Source: an uncultured Granulosicoccaceae bacterium (GTDB taxonomy: Bacteria > Pseudomonadota > Gammaproteobacteria > Granulosicoccales > Granulosicoccaceae). Taken from it: a DNA stretch of 38,830 bases. This document shows positions 1 through 8,400 of the stretch, one piece after another. Both the position numbers and the translations under genes were made by a program. Each line of letters begins with the position of its first letter. Position 1 is the first letter of the stretch. The stretch lies in NCBI GenBank assembly GCA_938035525.1, contig CALHOI010000088.1, forward strand, positions 1 through 38,830. Direction: 5' to 3'. The notes below the pieces were generated by a model. That model was not told where the DNA came from, searched no databases, and saw only the letters and a list, made by a program, of their open reading frames with translations.

Positions 1-816
1 GCCATTACCTCAAGTGCATTAAACCGACGCATACTGGCACTCGAAGAAGATCTTGGTGTACCCATCTTCGATCGGATTTCAAACGGGGTAAGACTCAACG
101 CCGCTGGTGAGCTTTATGTGCATCACGTTCGCAGGCAGCTGGCCGATATGGAGAGGGTCCGGTCACAAATACACGATTTGCAGGGTGAGCGACGCGGTCA
201 TGTATCTATTGCTGCAAGTCAGGCACTGATGCCTTTTATACTACCGGTACAGATTAATAAATATCGAGCACAGCACCCTAAGATCACGTTTAGCGTTCGT
301 GTTTGCACGCGATACAGCGCCATTACTGAGCTTCAATCATTTAATGCCGATATTGCCGTCGTGTTCGAGCCTGATATCACGCCAGATTTTGAAGCGATCT
401 GTAGCATTCCTCAGCAGCTGTATGTGCAATACCGTCAGGGGCACCCACTTTCAGAATTGACCAACATCCGGTTGCGGGATTGTCTTCAGTGGCCGTTAGC
501 GTTACCGACTAAAAAAAATGGCACTCGGCACTTACTGGACCGCTGTTCAATGGCGTTGTCCACGCAAGCCGATGTTGTTGTCGAATCCGATAACACTTAC
601 TTACTACAACGCGTCGTCGAATCAAGCGATCTAGTGTCGTTTTCATTTACGGAAGGTCTACCCGGTTCTGATCAACGCTTGACACTGGCTCACCAACCCA
701 TTAGTACAACAGATGTAAAACTAGGCATGTTGTGTGTTGGACAACTACGGGGAAGGCATCTCTCGGTTGCTGCATCAAAGTTCTTGCAGCAAATAGCTAG
801 CGATTTGGCTGCTTGA
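1..816 (+). CDS. LysR-family transcriptional regulator, 5' truncated by the window
   Basis: The frame is open from base 1, so the gene begins outside the window. The first in-window residues read as the second half of a LysR winged helix-turn-helix (SSALNRRILALEEDLGVPIF, then the typical F-R/L-x-A-G-E block). An effector-binding domain of periplasmic-binding-protein fold follows, from about residue 60 to the TGA at 814-816. A GTG at 118 is the first apparent start, but it lies after the DNA-binding domain and is not the real start. LysR proteins bind promoter DNA and respond to a small-molecule co-inducer. The target genes probably lie to the left of the window, because the next genes to the right run the other way. 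The effector cannot be inferred. Confidence 0.9.
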   Translation, partial: AITSSALNRRILALEEDLGVPIFDRISNGVRLNAAGELYVHHVRRQLADMERVRSQIHDLQGERRGHVSIAASQALMPFILPVQINKYRAQHPKITFSVRVCTRYSAITELQSFNADIAVVFEPDITPDFEAICSIPQQLYVQYRQGHPLSELTNIRLRDCLQWPLALPTKKNGTRHLLDRCSMALSTQADVVVESDNTYLLQRVVESSDLVSFSFTEGLPGSDQRLTLAHQPISTTDVKLGMLCVGQLRGRHLSVAASKFLQQIASDLAA

Positions 817-847
817 CTCTACAAACCTACTGGTCTATTCCCGTTGA

Positions 848-1126
848 TCAAAAAAAACTTCTATACTTCCAAGGAACATAAAAGAAATTCTGATGCTTTT
901 TGTCTTGAACAAAATCTAATTCATTAACATGATTCCAGGAAACAAAGTGAATTTTGTCCGTGTATTGCTCTATTAGGCCAATACCCGCATTATTTGACAT
1001 AAAAAGCGAATAGGTTCTATTGGCACTCTTGTTTAAATTGACTTGCACAGTTTCTCTTACATACACAGCTCTAAACAATCCCAGCAATACCGATACCACT
1101 AAAAGCATGATCGTAAAATTAGACAT
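848..1126 (-). CDS. Small hypothetical protein with one N-terminal membrane segment
   Basis: This 92-residue protein belongs to no family I recognise. Residues 4-22 form a hydrophobic stretch (TIMLLVVSVLLGLFRAVYV) that could be a signal anchor. The remainder is polar and rich in aromatics and Asn, with a C-terminal end of the form FFYVPWKYRSFF, and might form a small beta-rich periplasmic or cytoplasmic domain. The start is an ATG without a clear ribosome-binding site. It lies between the end of a plus-strand LysR gene and the end of the amine oxidase gene on its own strand, 15 bases beyond that gene's stop. It could be the last gene of the 4322-1142 transcript. It is uncertain that it is translated. 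Confidence 0.5.
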   Translation of the reverse strand: MSNFTIMLLVVSVLLGLFRAVYVRETVQVNLNKSANRTYSLFMSNNAGIGLIEQYTDKIHFVSWNHVNELDFVQDKKHQNFFYVPWKYRSFF

Positions 1127-1141
1127 GAAAACTTACTAACA

Positions 1142-2233
1142 CTAGGTTGCCAGCCTGGCTTTGGTATTTTTTATCAGAGTATGTGCAAGTTCATCAGCTA
1201 CCTCAATCGCCCCCTCAAGAAAGCCGCCAAACTCTGATCCCATTTCAGTGGAGCCAAAATGCAGATGCCCCTGCCATAAGGCTTTTAATTCCGCAGGTCG
1301 ACCATAAGCTGGATGCCGGTTCACCGGAATCTGGTCTAATTTCGTTGCCGTGTAAGGGTCGAACGCCCAATCTTTTAATAGCAGCGCTTCAGGCTTAGCT
1401 GCAGACTCACCAAACATCGCACAAAGTTGCGCAGCAATTGCATTTTTTAGAGAATCCGCATTTTCACTGCGGTAGCTGGCTGGCGTACCAACAAATCCGA
1501 ACAACGCATGGGGGCCACCTTCAGCTGGCGATGCATCATGGATTTCGGCCAGGGGTCCACGGCGACTCATTGCATCACCTGACAAGCCCATCTCTTGCCA
1601 AAATGGTGCTTTGTAAATTGCCACGGCTTTGGCGTGCCCGGCCATCCAGGTAGGAATATTTTCTGCAGCTTCAATTGCCGTAGAGGGTAAGCCGGGTTCG
1701 TAGTGTAATTGCGCTGCAATACGCGGTGGAATAGCAAGTACCACTTCGCTCGCGGTAAACACAGTCTCTTTTGCGGTAGTGACTTCGATTGGATGATCGG
1801 TATCAACGCTGCACTCGGCAATGCCGCTAACAGGCGCGTTTAGATGAAGGCGTTCTGCCGGTAGCCTGGACACTAACTGTTCAATCAGTTTCCCGAGCCC
1901 ACCTTTTAGTCGCCACGAACCTTGCATTGATGCAAAGCCCTGGCCTCGCTGAACTTGGCCGTTTTCATCCTGATACAACAAATCTCCTTGATACGCTTGA
2001 TCAAAGCGGCTTAATCCGAGACTTGATACCAGCGCTTCCATGCGTGGCTGTCCTGGCCAAAACCAAGCCGGCCCAAGGTCATAACCCTGGCCGTCAATGA
2101 TTTCTGACAAAATTCGCCCACCCCAGCGATGGCGAGCTTCAAGCAGTTGCCAATCAACGCTAGCCTGTTGCAATCGATTAGCCAGCGTAAGGCCGGATAA
2201 GCCACCGCCGATGATAAGCACATGAGTTTTCAC
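1142..2233 (-). CDS. FAD-dependent amine oxidase (flavin monoamine oxidase family)
   Basis: Predicted flavoprotein of 363 residues. The N-terminus has the dinucleotide-binding turn IIGGGLSG (residues 7-14), an acidic residue at E32 expected to hold the FAD ribose, and the RWGGR motif (36-40) typical of the monoamine oxidase, polyamine oxidase and phytoene desaturase superfamily. The C-terminal block around STEMGSEFGGFLEGAIEVA matches the FAD-closing motif of amine oxidases. It is somewhat shorter than most amine oxidases (about 430-500), so the substrate domain is compact. The substrate is unknown. There is no signal peptide. The start is a GTG overlapping the TAG of the upstream SDR gene by one base, which points to translational coupling. 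It is the last clear member of the GST-cupin-SDR-oxidase run. Confidence 0.85.
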   Translation of the reverse strand: MKTHVLIIGGGLSGLTLANRLQQASVDWQLLEARHRWGGRILSEIIDGQGYDLGPAWFWPGQPRMEALVSSLGLSRFDQAYQGDLLYQDENGQVQRGQGFASMQGSWRLKGGLGKLIEQLVSRLPAERLHLNAPVSGIAECSVDTDHPIEVTTAKETVFTASEVVLAIPPRIAAQLHYEPGLPSTAIEAAENIPTWMAGHAKAVAIYKAPFWQEMGLSGDAMSRRGPLAEIHDASPAEGGPHALFGFVGTPASYRSENADSLKNAIAAQLCAMFGESAAKPEALLLKDWAFDPYTATKLDQIPVNRHPAYGRPAELKALWQGHLHFGSTEMGSEFGGFLEGAIEVADELAHTLIKNTKARLAT

Positions 2234-2934
2234 TAAAACTTTTCGTGTTGTGGACGCAGGTCAAGTTCGTGAGTCCAAACCGAAGGCGGCTGCTGTGACA
2301 AACGCAAATACTCGGCTGCAATGTCGAACGTTTTCATCATGGTGGAAGGGTCTGCTTTATGCAATTCGCGACTGGCCGCTGTGTCGATCAAACCGTCGAG
2401 TAAAGTATGCACAACATGTATACCATCGGATTGAAACTCACGCGCTATCGATTGTGCTATTCCACGAAGCGCGAATTTGGCTGAAGAGAAAGCAGCGAAG
2501 TTCCGACCACCTCGAATTGATGCAGTTGCACCTGAAAAAATCAATGTGCCTCCACCCGCGTCAATCATTGGCGCTATCACAGACTGCGAAACATTAACCG
2601 CAGAAAGAACCATGCTATTCCAGCAAGCCTCAAACTCTTCACTGCTGGTTTCCAGAAACGGTTTTATTGTTAGCGTTGCAGGGTTATGAACAACCAGTTT
2701 CGGGGCACCATGTCGCTGAATAATATATTGAACTGTAGAACTTACCGATGCAGGGTCAGAAAGATCGCAAGACAACCATATTTGCGCGTTAGAGTCTGCC
2801 TTTTCGGTGGACACGGCACGTCGCAGACCAATCGCGGTATAACCGTTGTCGGTCGCAGCAGTCATTAATGACTGGCCTAAACCGGGGCCGGCTCCGGCTA
2901 TCAGAGCAAGTGGTCGTTGATTACCCATGAGCAT
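2233..2934 (-). CDS. Short-chain dehydrogenase/reductase (SDR) with Phe at the catalytic Tyr position
   Basis: A 233-residue Rossmann-fold protein. The cofactor turn is AGAGPGLG (residues 13-20). NPAT stands where classical SDRs have NNAG. The catalytic serine is in SGA (S134). The YxxxK motif reads F149-SSA-K153, so the general-base tyrosine is replaced by phenylalanine while the lysine is kept. From memory, a subgroup of SDRs with GAGPGLG and GIHV motifs commonly carries this Phe, so it is probably a subfamily trait. Whether the enzyme is catalytically active, and on what, is unknown. A second ATG two codons downstream (2928) is an alternative start. The gene ends overlapping the amine oxidase start and lies 26 bases beyond the cupin stop. 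Confidence 0.88.
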   Translation of the reverse strand: MLMGNQRPLALIAGAGPGLGQSLMTAATDNGYTAIGLRRAVSTEKADSNAQIWLSCDLSDPASVSSTVQYIIQRHGAPKLVVHNPATLTIKPFLETSSEEFEACWNSMVLSAVNVSQSVIAPMIDAGGGTLIFSGATASIRGGRNFAAFSSAKFALRGIAQSIAREFQSDGIHVVHTLLDGLIDTAASRELHKADPSTMMKTFDIAAEYLRLSQQPPSVWTHELDLRPQHEKF

Positions 2935-2960
2935 GCCATCCCACTTTAGTACGTTAATCC

Positions 2961-3644
2961 CTATGCGGCAGGTGGCTCAACGAAGCGCAGATGTCGCGTT
3001 TTCATCCAAACCTTTGCACCTTCGCTACCTGCTTTTGCAACAAGCTTGTCACCTTTAGGAACACGCAACCAACTTTCTTTGCGCAATGCTTCGCCTTGAT
3101 TGGAGGTAAACCCACCCTGAATGACGAGAAATTCTGCTCCCTCAGGTGCATCAATTTCCACTTGAGCACCAGCCGACCAGGTTTCTAACTGAACGGTTTC
3201 GCGATCGTCCTCAAATAAAGGCATGACAGTCACACCATCACGGCCCGCTGCCGGCACTGAGCCCATTTTGTTCATGTCTATTTTAACGGGGGTCCGGTCA
3301 TCAGCATCAAATTGCCACAGTTTGACAAAGATCGTACATCCTTTGTCCGACCCTGGAGTGTGTGACGTTGTTGGTGGGTTGCGTATGTAAGAACCAGTGG
3401 GAAAGTCGCCATGCTCATCCTGAAAAACGCCGTCTAACACGATAAATTCTTCACCACCAGAATGAGTGTGTTCCGAGAAGTGACTTTCTGGCGCATATCG
3501 CACAATGGTGGTAGCACGAGCCACCTCATCACCTATGCGATCAAGCATACGGCGATCCACGCCCTTCATCGGTGAGGCAACCCAATCGATTTCGTCACTA
3601 TGAACCAGCACGCGCTGGTCAAAATCGTCATTGTGGTTCATCAA
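2961..3644 (-). CDS. ChrR-like double-cupin protein
   Basis: A 227-residue protein with two cupin repeats. The first (about 30-115) has the metal-binding pattern H-x-H-x(5)-E (HFSEHTHSGGEEF) followed by G-x(5)-P-x-G and a downstream His in TSHTP. The second (about 120-215) is less conserved. The layout resembles the C-terminal cupin of the anti-sigma factor ChrR, but the N-terminal zinc-binding anti-sigma domain is absent. It is therefore more likely a stand-alone metal-dependent cupin than a sigma-factor regulator. A good Shine-Dalgarno (GGAGAG) precedes the ATG; a second ATG follows at codon 2. It is separated from the upstream GST gene by 57 bases that contain a strong hairpin. An enzymatic or sensing role in the same stress response as the GST is an inference. 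Confidence 0.85.
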   Translation of the reverse strand: MMNHNDDFDQRVLVHSDEIDWVASPMKGVDRRMLDRIGDEVARATTIVRYAPESHFSEHTHSGGEEFIVLDGVFQDEHGDFPTGSYIRNPPTTSHTPGSDKGCTIFVKLWQFDADDRTPVKIDMNKMGSVPAAGRDGVTVMPLFEDDRETVQLETWSAGAQVEIDAPEGAEFLVIQGGFTSNQGEALRKESWLRVPKGDKLVAKAGSEGAKVWMKTRHLRFVEPPAA

Positions 3645-3663
3645 TTTCTCTCCAGGATAGACT

Positions 3664-3698
3664 GACCGGTAGCGCTGTCGCTACCGGTCTGATCAGAC
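3664..3698. other. Intercistronic hairpin plus palindrome between GST and cupin genes
   Basis: Bases 3664-3689 form an 11-bp perfect stem (GACCGGTAGCG / CGCTACCGGTC) with the 4-base loop CTGT. A 12-bp perfect palindrome GTCTGATCAGAC at 3687-3698 partly overlaps it. No T-run follows in the direction of transcription (minus strand), so a simple intrinsic terminator is unlikely. An mRNA-processing or 3'-end-protecting element that adjusts GST versus cupin expression would fit. Confidence 0.6.
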
Positions 3699-3701
3699 AA
3701 A

Positions 3702-4322
3702 TCAGCTTGCAATACTCGGACGAGCAGCCACTTTTTCTCTCCAGGCCTGTAAATGATTCAAACCATCCGGCATTTCAACCTTAGCAAAATCTGCGAACAT
3801 CATTCCCGCAAAGGCCGTAATGTCAGCCATGCTAAAGTTCTCACCCGCAATGAATTCGGATTCGGCAAGCACAGAATCAAGGTAACGCATTGTGCTTTGC
3901 GCGGTGTCCTTTTTCTTCATGCCCCACTCCGCGTTCTGGTAGGTTTCAAGATCAGGTCCAAGCCCTGGGGTAGCATGGTGAAAATAAGCACCCACCGCAT
4001 CAACCAATCCTGCTTCGGCGCGCAAATTCATCATTTGCGTTTTGGCACGCTGCTTTGGCGTGTCACCGATCAAAGACTGCCCTTCATAGGCACCGTCGAT
4101 GTACTCAGTAATGGCCGTGCAATGTGAGATGTTTGTTCCACACGGCAGTTCAGCATACGGCACAGTGGCGTCTGGATTTTTAGCTTTAAACACATCAGTA
4201 CGATGCTCGCCACCCATCACATCGACAGGGATAAATTCGACTTGATCTGATGCATTTTTTTCGGCCAATGCGATTCGCACGCGCGCCGGATTAGGGAAAC
4301 CCTCGGTGTCATATATTTTCAT
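3702..4322 (-). CDS. Glutathione S-transferase family protein
   Basis: A 206-residue soluble GST. The N-terminal thioredoxin-like half (1-80) begins MKIYDTEGFPNPARVRIALAE, carries the cis-proline segment TVPYAEL, and has the conserved S/E-type glutathione contact region around SHCTAITEYID. The all-helical C-terminal half contains the N-capping and hydrophobic-staple motif MADITAFAG. GSTs conjugate or reduce electrophilic compounds with glutathione in the cytoplasm. It is the first gene of a minus-strand run and is divergent from a TetR gene. Its promoter has a TTGACA -35, 16-base spacer and TATACT -10, with a 16-bp palindrome filling most of the spacer. Repression by the TetR neighbour, relieved by an electrophile, is the natural inference. 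Confidence 0.92.
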   Translation of the reverse strand: MKIYDTEGFPNPARVRIALAEKNASDQVEFIPVDVMGGEHRTDVFKAKNPDATVPYAELPCGTNISHCTAITEYIDGAYEGQSLIGDTPKQRAKTQMMNLRAEAGLVDAVGAYFHHATPGLGPDLETYQNAEWGMKKKDTAQSTMRYLDSVLAESEFIAGENFSMADITAFAGMMFADFAKVEMPDGLNHLQAWREKVAARPSIAS

Positions 4323-4357
4323 GTTTGTATCTCTCTGTGGCTAGAATTTCAATACCG

Positions 4358-4385
4358 AGTATACCTACTAGTAGGTAGTTGTCAA
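4358..4385 (-). promoter_or_regulatory. Promoter of the GST gene with embedded TetR operator
   Basis: On the minus strand, TTGACA (4380-4385) is separated by 16 bases from TATACT (4358-4363). The perfect 16-bp palindrome TACCTACTAGTAGGTA (4362-4377) occupies the spacer and the edge of the -10, so a bound repressor would block RNA polymerase. Confidence 0.8.
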
Positions 4386-4486
4386 CAGTTAAATTTGGCG
4401 ATAAACCAATCGCTTCATGTCATTTCAACCGTTTATCGCCCTTCTAAGTGCTATTTTGTGCGCTGGCCATCACATTCTCTACTTTT

Positions 4487-4515
4487 TTGCTGCATTACCT
4501 ATCAATAGGTATAAT
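4487..4515 (+). promoter_or_regulatory. Promoter of the tetR gene with embedded operator
   Basis: On the plus strand, TTGCTG (4487-4492) is separated by 17 bases from TATAAT (4510-4515). The palindrome TACCTATCAATAGGTA (4496-4511) lies in the spacer. It shares its TACCTA and TAGGTA arms with the GST-promoter palindrome and has the same placement, which suggests autorepression by the same TetR protein. Confidence 0.78.
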
Positions 4516-4568
4516 CGGGGCACACCCAGCCGCTAACCTCCATTCAAAAGTTCACAGCAGACAGGCAT

Positions 4569-5129
4569 ATGGACAGAAGAACAGAACTTTTAAATTGTGC
4601 GGAAAACGTCGCCAGACGACACGGCTACGACGGCTTCAGCTACGCTGATCTTGCCAAAGAAGTGGGTATCCGCAAAGCCAGTATTCACTATCACTTTCCG
4701 TCGAAAGCTGATTTGGCCGTGGCGTTAATCGAACGCTATGCCAGCACTCACGCAGAAGCTCTGGCCGTAATCGATGAAACCTCAGAATTGGCTTCTGATC
4801 GACTTGCGGCGTATGTTCAAGGTTATCGCAAAGCCTTGAGCGGCGGCGCTAAAATATGTTTGTGCGCAGCTTTCTCTGTAAGCAGAGACTCTCTGACTGA
4901 CGAGGCACTTCGCGAGCTTGATGCTTTTCGCGGTAACAGTCTTAATTGGTTGGAGAAAACCTTCCAATTGGCAAACAAGGACGGTAGCGTGAGTCATTCA
5001 GCAGAACCAGCAGAAGAGGCTGCAGCCCTACTGGCCACAGTGGAAGGTGCGCAACTCGTGGCTCGCGCTGCAAACAAAGTCAGTGATTTCGATCAGGCTA
5101 CAAAGCTTTTCTTATCCCGCCTCCCATAA
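4569..5129 (+). CDS. TetR/AcrR-family transcriptional repressor
   Basis: A 186-residue regulator. Residues 5-50 form the TetR helix-turn-helix (ADLAKEVGIRKASIHYHFPS), followed by an all-helical ligand domain. The segment around residues 95-110 (AKICLCAAFSVSRDSL) carries two cysteines, C97 and C99, and a further cysteine lies at C10. The well-studied family member NemR senses electrophiles through cysteines in a comparable central region. The gene is divergent from the GST, and both promoters contain the same inverted repeat. It therefore probably represses itself and the GST-cupin-SDR-oxidase run. The ATG at 4569 starts just before the HTH; the open frame does not support a longer protein. 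Confidence 0.92.
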   Translation: MDRRTELLNCAENVARRHGYDGFSYADLAKEVGIRKASIHYHFPSKADLAVALIERYASTHAEALAVIDETSELASDRLAAYVQGYRKALSGGAKICLCAAFSVSRDSLTDEALRELDAFRGNSLNWLEKTFQLANKDGSVSHSAEPAEEAAALLATVEGAQLVARAANKVSDFDQATKLFLSRLP

Positions 5130-5470
5130 GCTTTGCCCGAGTAAGCCTACCAACAACCTGCTGATTCAGCCTAAAACCGCAAGTGCAGCGGCGGCAAGCG
5201 GCACGGTATATTTAGGCCTGATGTTGCTAATCAACACACACTTTCCAAACGCGGACTTTGGCGCGCATTTAGCTAGTTTGCGCACGCTAACTAAATCATG
5301 TAAGCCTGACATTGGCCGATATCTTCGCTTATGCCAGCAAAGAAAACAGCATTCAAGTCAATATCACGGCTAGAGTCAAATGTAAGAGGCTACGTACAGT
5401 TCACAAGACCGACTGGCGCCAATGTAGTTGAAGCGGCTATTACGCTTGCCCGTAAACACAAAATACAAAC
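5130..5470. other. 341-base gap between tetR and the NRPS-like gene
   Basis: No recognisable gene, terminator or clear sigma-70 promoter was found. An overlapping ORF (5047-5373) has no family features and is probably chance. A 50-codon ORF at 5331-5483 overlaps the downstream gene start and is listed separately. The promoter of the NRPS-like gene must lie here or further upstream. Confidence 0.5.
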
Positions 5471-5483
5471 ATGGGGACACTAG
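5331..5483 (+). CDS. Candidate 50-residue ORF overlapping the NRPS-like gene start
   Basis: ATG at 5331 to TAG at 5481-5483, overlapping the ATG of the following gene (5471) by 13 bases in another frame. The product is basic at its N-terminus (MPAKKTAFKSISRLESNVRG) and then includes an Ala/Val-rich segment that could be a helix. No ribosome-binding site is evident and I recognise no family; in particular it is not an MbtH-like protein. It may be translationally coupled to the NRPS-like gene or may be chance. Confidence 0.22.
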   Translation: MPAKKTAFKSISRLESNVRGYVQFTRPTGANVVEAAITLARKHKIQTWGH

Positions 5484-8400
5484 CTGCACAAAAAAGTCAT
5501 GTATGGCCAACCGATTGGCAACACACGACTGTATTATCGGCGATAGCCAGTATCGCTGCCCAATACCCAAACGATACAGCAGTCGAACACGATGATCGAA
5601 GCTATACCTACGCAGAATTAGAAACCTATAGCGACTTTATTGCCTGCCACTTGCAGGAATCAAAACTCGAAAACGGTAATAGTGTCGCGCTTTGCCTGGA
5701 TAAATCGATCCATGCCATTGCTGCCATGCTCGGCGTGTTTAAAACCGGTGCGGCCTTTGTGCCTATAGACCCAGCATTACCAGCCGATCGCATAAACTTT
5801 ATGCTCGAAGACGCGGATGTAAAAGCGATACTTTGCGCACCACAGTATCGCTCGCACTTTGATAACAATCAGATTGACATTAAAGAACTCCACGCTATTC
5901 CTGACGAAAACGATGTCGCTAAAATCAATGATATCGGCAAAGAAAATGTATCCAGCATCATTGCAGATAAGTTGGTAATCAATAAAAAATTATTGGACGA
6001 AGACCGAGCCTACATAATGTACACCTCGGGCTCAACAGGCAAACCCAAGGGCGTTCCTATTTCACACCGTGCTTTGTTGAACTACTGCCAGGCAGACGCG
6101 CAGATATATCAACTGCATAAAAGCGATCGTACTCTGCAATTCTCCACACTCAGTTTCGACATCGCCATTGAAGAAATCTTCCCAGCACTGATGATGGGCA
6201 GCACTGTTGTCGTGCGCCCTTCTCAGCGAAGCGCTGCTCAAATTGAACTCAGTGATATTGTTGAATCCTATAAAATTACTGCCCTGCATCTAGCTACCGG
6301 TTACTGGCACGAATGGGTTGATCTGATGAAATCGGCAAATCACCGGGTTCCCGAAACAATTCGCTTGATGGTCGTTACCGGTGAAAAAGTATCACCCGAG
6401 CATTTTCAGCGCTGGCAAGCATTAACAAGCAAGCGCACACTTTGGGCAAACGCGTACGGTCCGACCGAAGCCACGGTTACAGCGACAGTTTTTATACCGC
6501 CACCAGATTGGCAAGGTAAATCACTTCCTATAGGTAAGCCGATATTAAACTACGAGGCGTATATTCTAGATGAGACCAAAGCACCGGTTAAGCCAGGAGA
6601 AACCGGGGAGCTTTACATTGGTGGGCCAAGTTTGGCCGATGGCTATCTAAATCGGCCAGATCTAACTGAAAAAGCATTTTTCCCAAACCCATTTAACAAA
6701 GACCCTTTCAATAAAGCGGCCTGCCCATTAATGTATCGAACCGGTGATCTGGCGCGTTGGATGAGCGATGGCAACATCGAGTACGCTGGCCGAATAGATC
6801 ATCAAATAAAAATCGGTAGTTATCGCATTGAACCCGGCGAAATAGAAAATGCAATAAACAAACATACCGACGTCAAAGACGTATTGGTTATAGCTGATGA
6901 GATCAATAACAAAAAAATGTTATTAACTTACATAGCCACGGAGAATCTTGATTTAACAGCCTGCACACTATCAACCTACCTAAGTGAAAGCCTACCAGCC
7001 TACATGATCCCAACCCGTTATGTGTTTCTGAGAAATTTACCAAAAACACTGAACGGCAAAGTTGATCGAAAGGCGCTGCCCGATGGTTCACAGGCAGAAA
7101 CGCCAGGCAATAGAAATTACAAAGCTCCGGTAGGACACGTACAACAGCAACTTTGTGCAATATGGAGCGACATACTGGGCGTATCAGAGGTGGGGGCAGA
7201 CAGTAGCTTTATCAGTTTGGGTGGTGATTCACTACTGGCCGTCAAAACAATCTCAAGCATACAAAACGAACTAGGATTTACCCTTTCTACGCGAGATTTT
7301 TTCTACCTGGACACAGTGTCGCTCCTGGCTGGGTACATCGAGGGAAAACCAGTGGCTCGTGTAGTGCCACCACCCACTCCCAACTTAGTAAACAAACATG
7401 GCCGACAACTTTATACCGTTCTGCAATCGCCTAAACCGGAATTGAACAACGGCACCGGCGTATTGATTGTACCGCCCTTGGGTAATGAGCAGCGCCGTAC
7501 ACAACGCCCATTTCGTCTGTTAATGCAAAATCTGGCAAAACAAGGCTACACAACATTGCGATTTGACTGGACCGGTACAGGAAATTCAAGTAGCAACAGC
7601 TCGGACGTCATATCAATAGAAGAATGGCGTGCAGACATACGTGACGCTGCTGAGGCATTAGCAAAGAACTGCAAGGTCGTGGATTTAGTCGCAGTGCGAG
7701 CCGGTGCGTTGATCGCAGCCGGCACCAATCTATCTCACGTTAACGAGGGACAACGATTCTACTGGGATCCGATCTCCAGTGGCAGGCAGTGGCTTCAGGA
7801 AATGACATTGTTACAGCAGCAGATCACCAGCGATACATACAGATTTCTTCGTGTTAGGAAAAGTGATGCCAGCACTGCCGGTGAATTCGCCGGGCTAACC
7901 CTTAGCACTCAAATGCAATCAGCGCTTATCGAGTGCAATATGCCTGCGTTGATGGATGAAAAAGAGTGGAATCTTGGTTCGCACCTGCTCATTGCCAACC
8001 CAGACGAGGCAGTTAGCTACAAGGAGCTACCTTGTTACACTCACAATATTAGTGAAAACAATAACTGGACTGACGAGCGAAAAACCACCGTCGATATGCA
8101 TATCAACAAATTGGCAAGCTTAACAGCAGATTTACTCAGCAGTTCAGTCGCTAATTCTCCAATAACTAATATCGAGCAATGCCAATACGAAGCACGCGAA
8201 AAATCAAGCTTAGATTGTACGATCAGCAATACAACATGGAATCACTATCATCCAAAAGAGACAGTTGAAACGTTTGGCAAGGACAATCAATTTGTCGGTG
8301 TGTATACCCCTGCCCTTAAATCCAACGGCAGTACGCCATGCATCCTCTACCTCACCGCCGGGTTACTCCATCATATTGGGCCAACTCGCCTGCATGTCGA

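Noticed and set aside
2961..3644. Cupin protein as a true ChrR anti-sigma factor
   Set aside because: The N-terminal zinc-binding anti-sigma domain is absent and no ECF sigma factor gene is adjacent.
5047..5373. 108-codon plus-strand frame starting inside tetR
   Set aside because: It overlaps tetR in another frame and its product has no recognisable domain or signal. Codon pattern gives no support.
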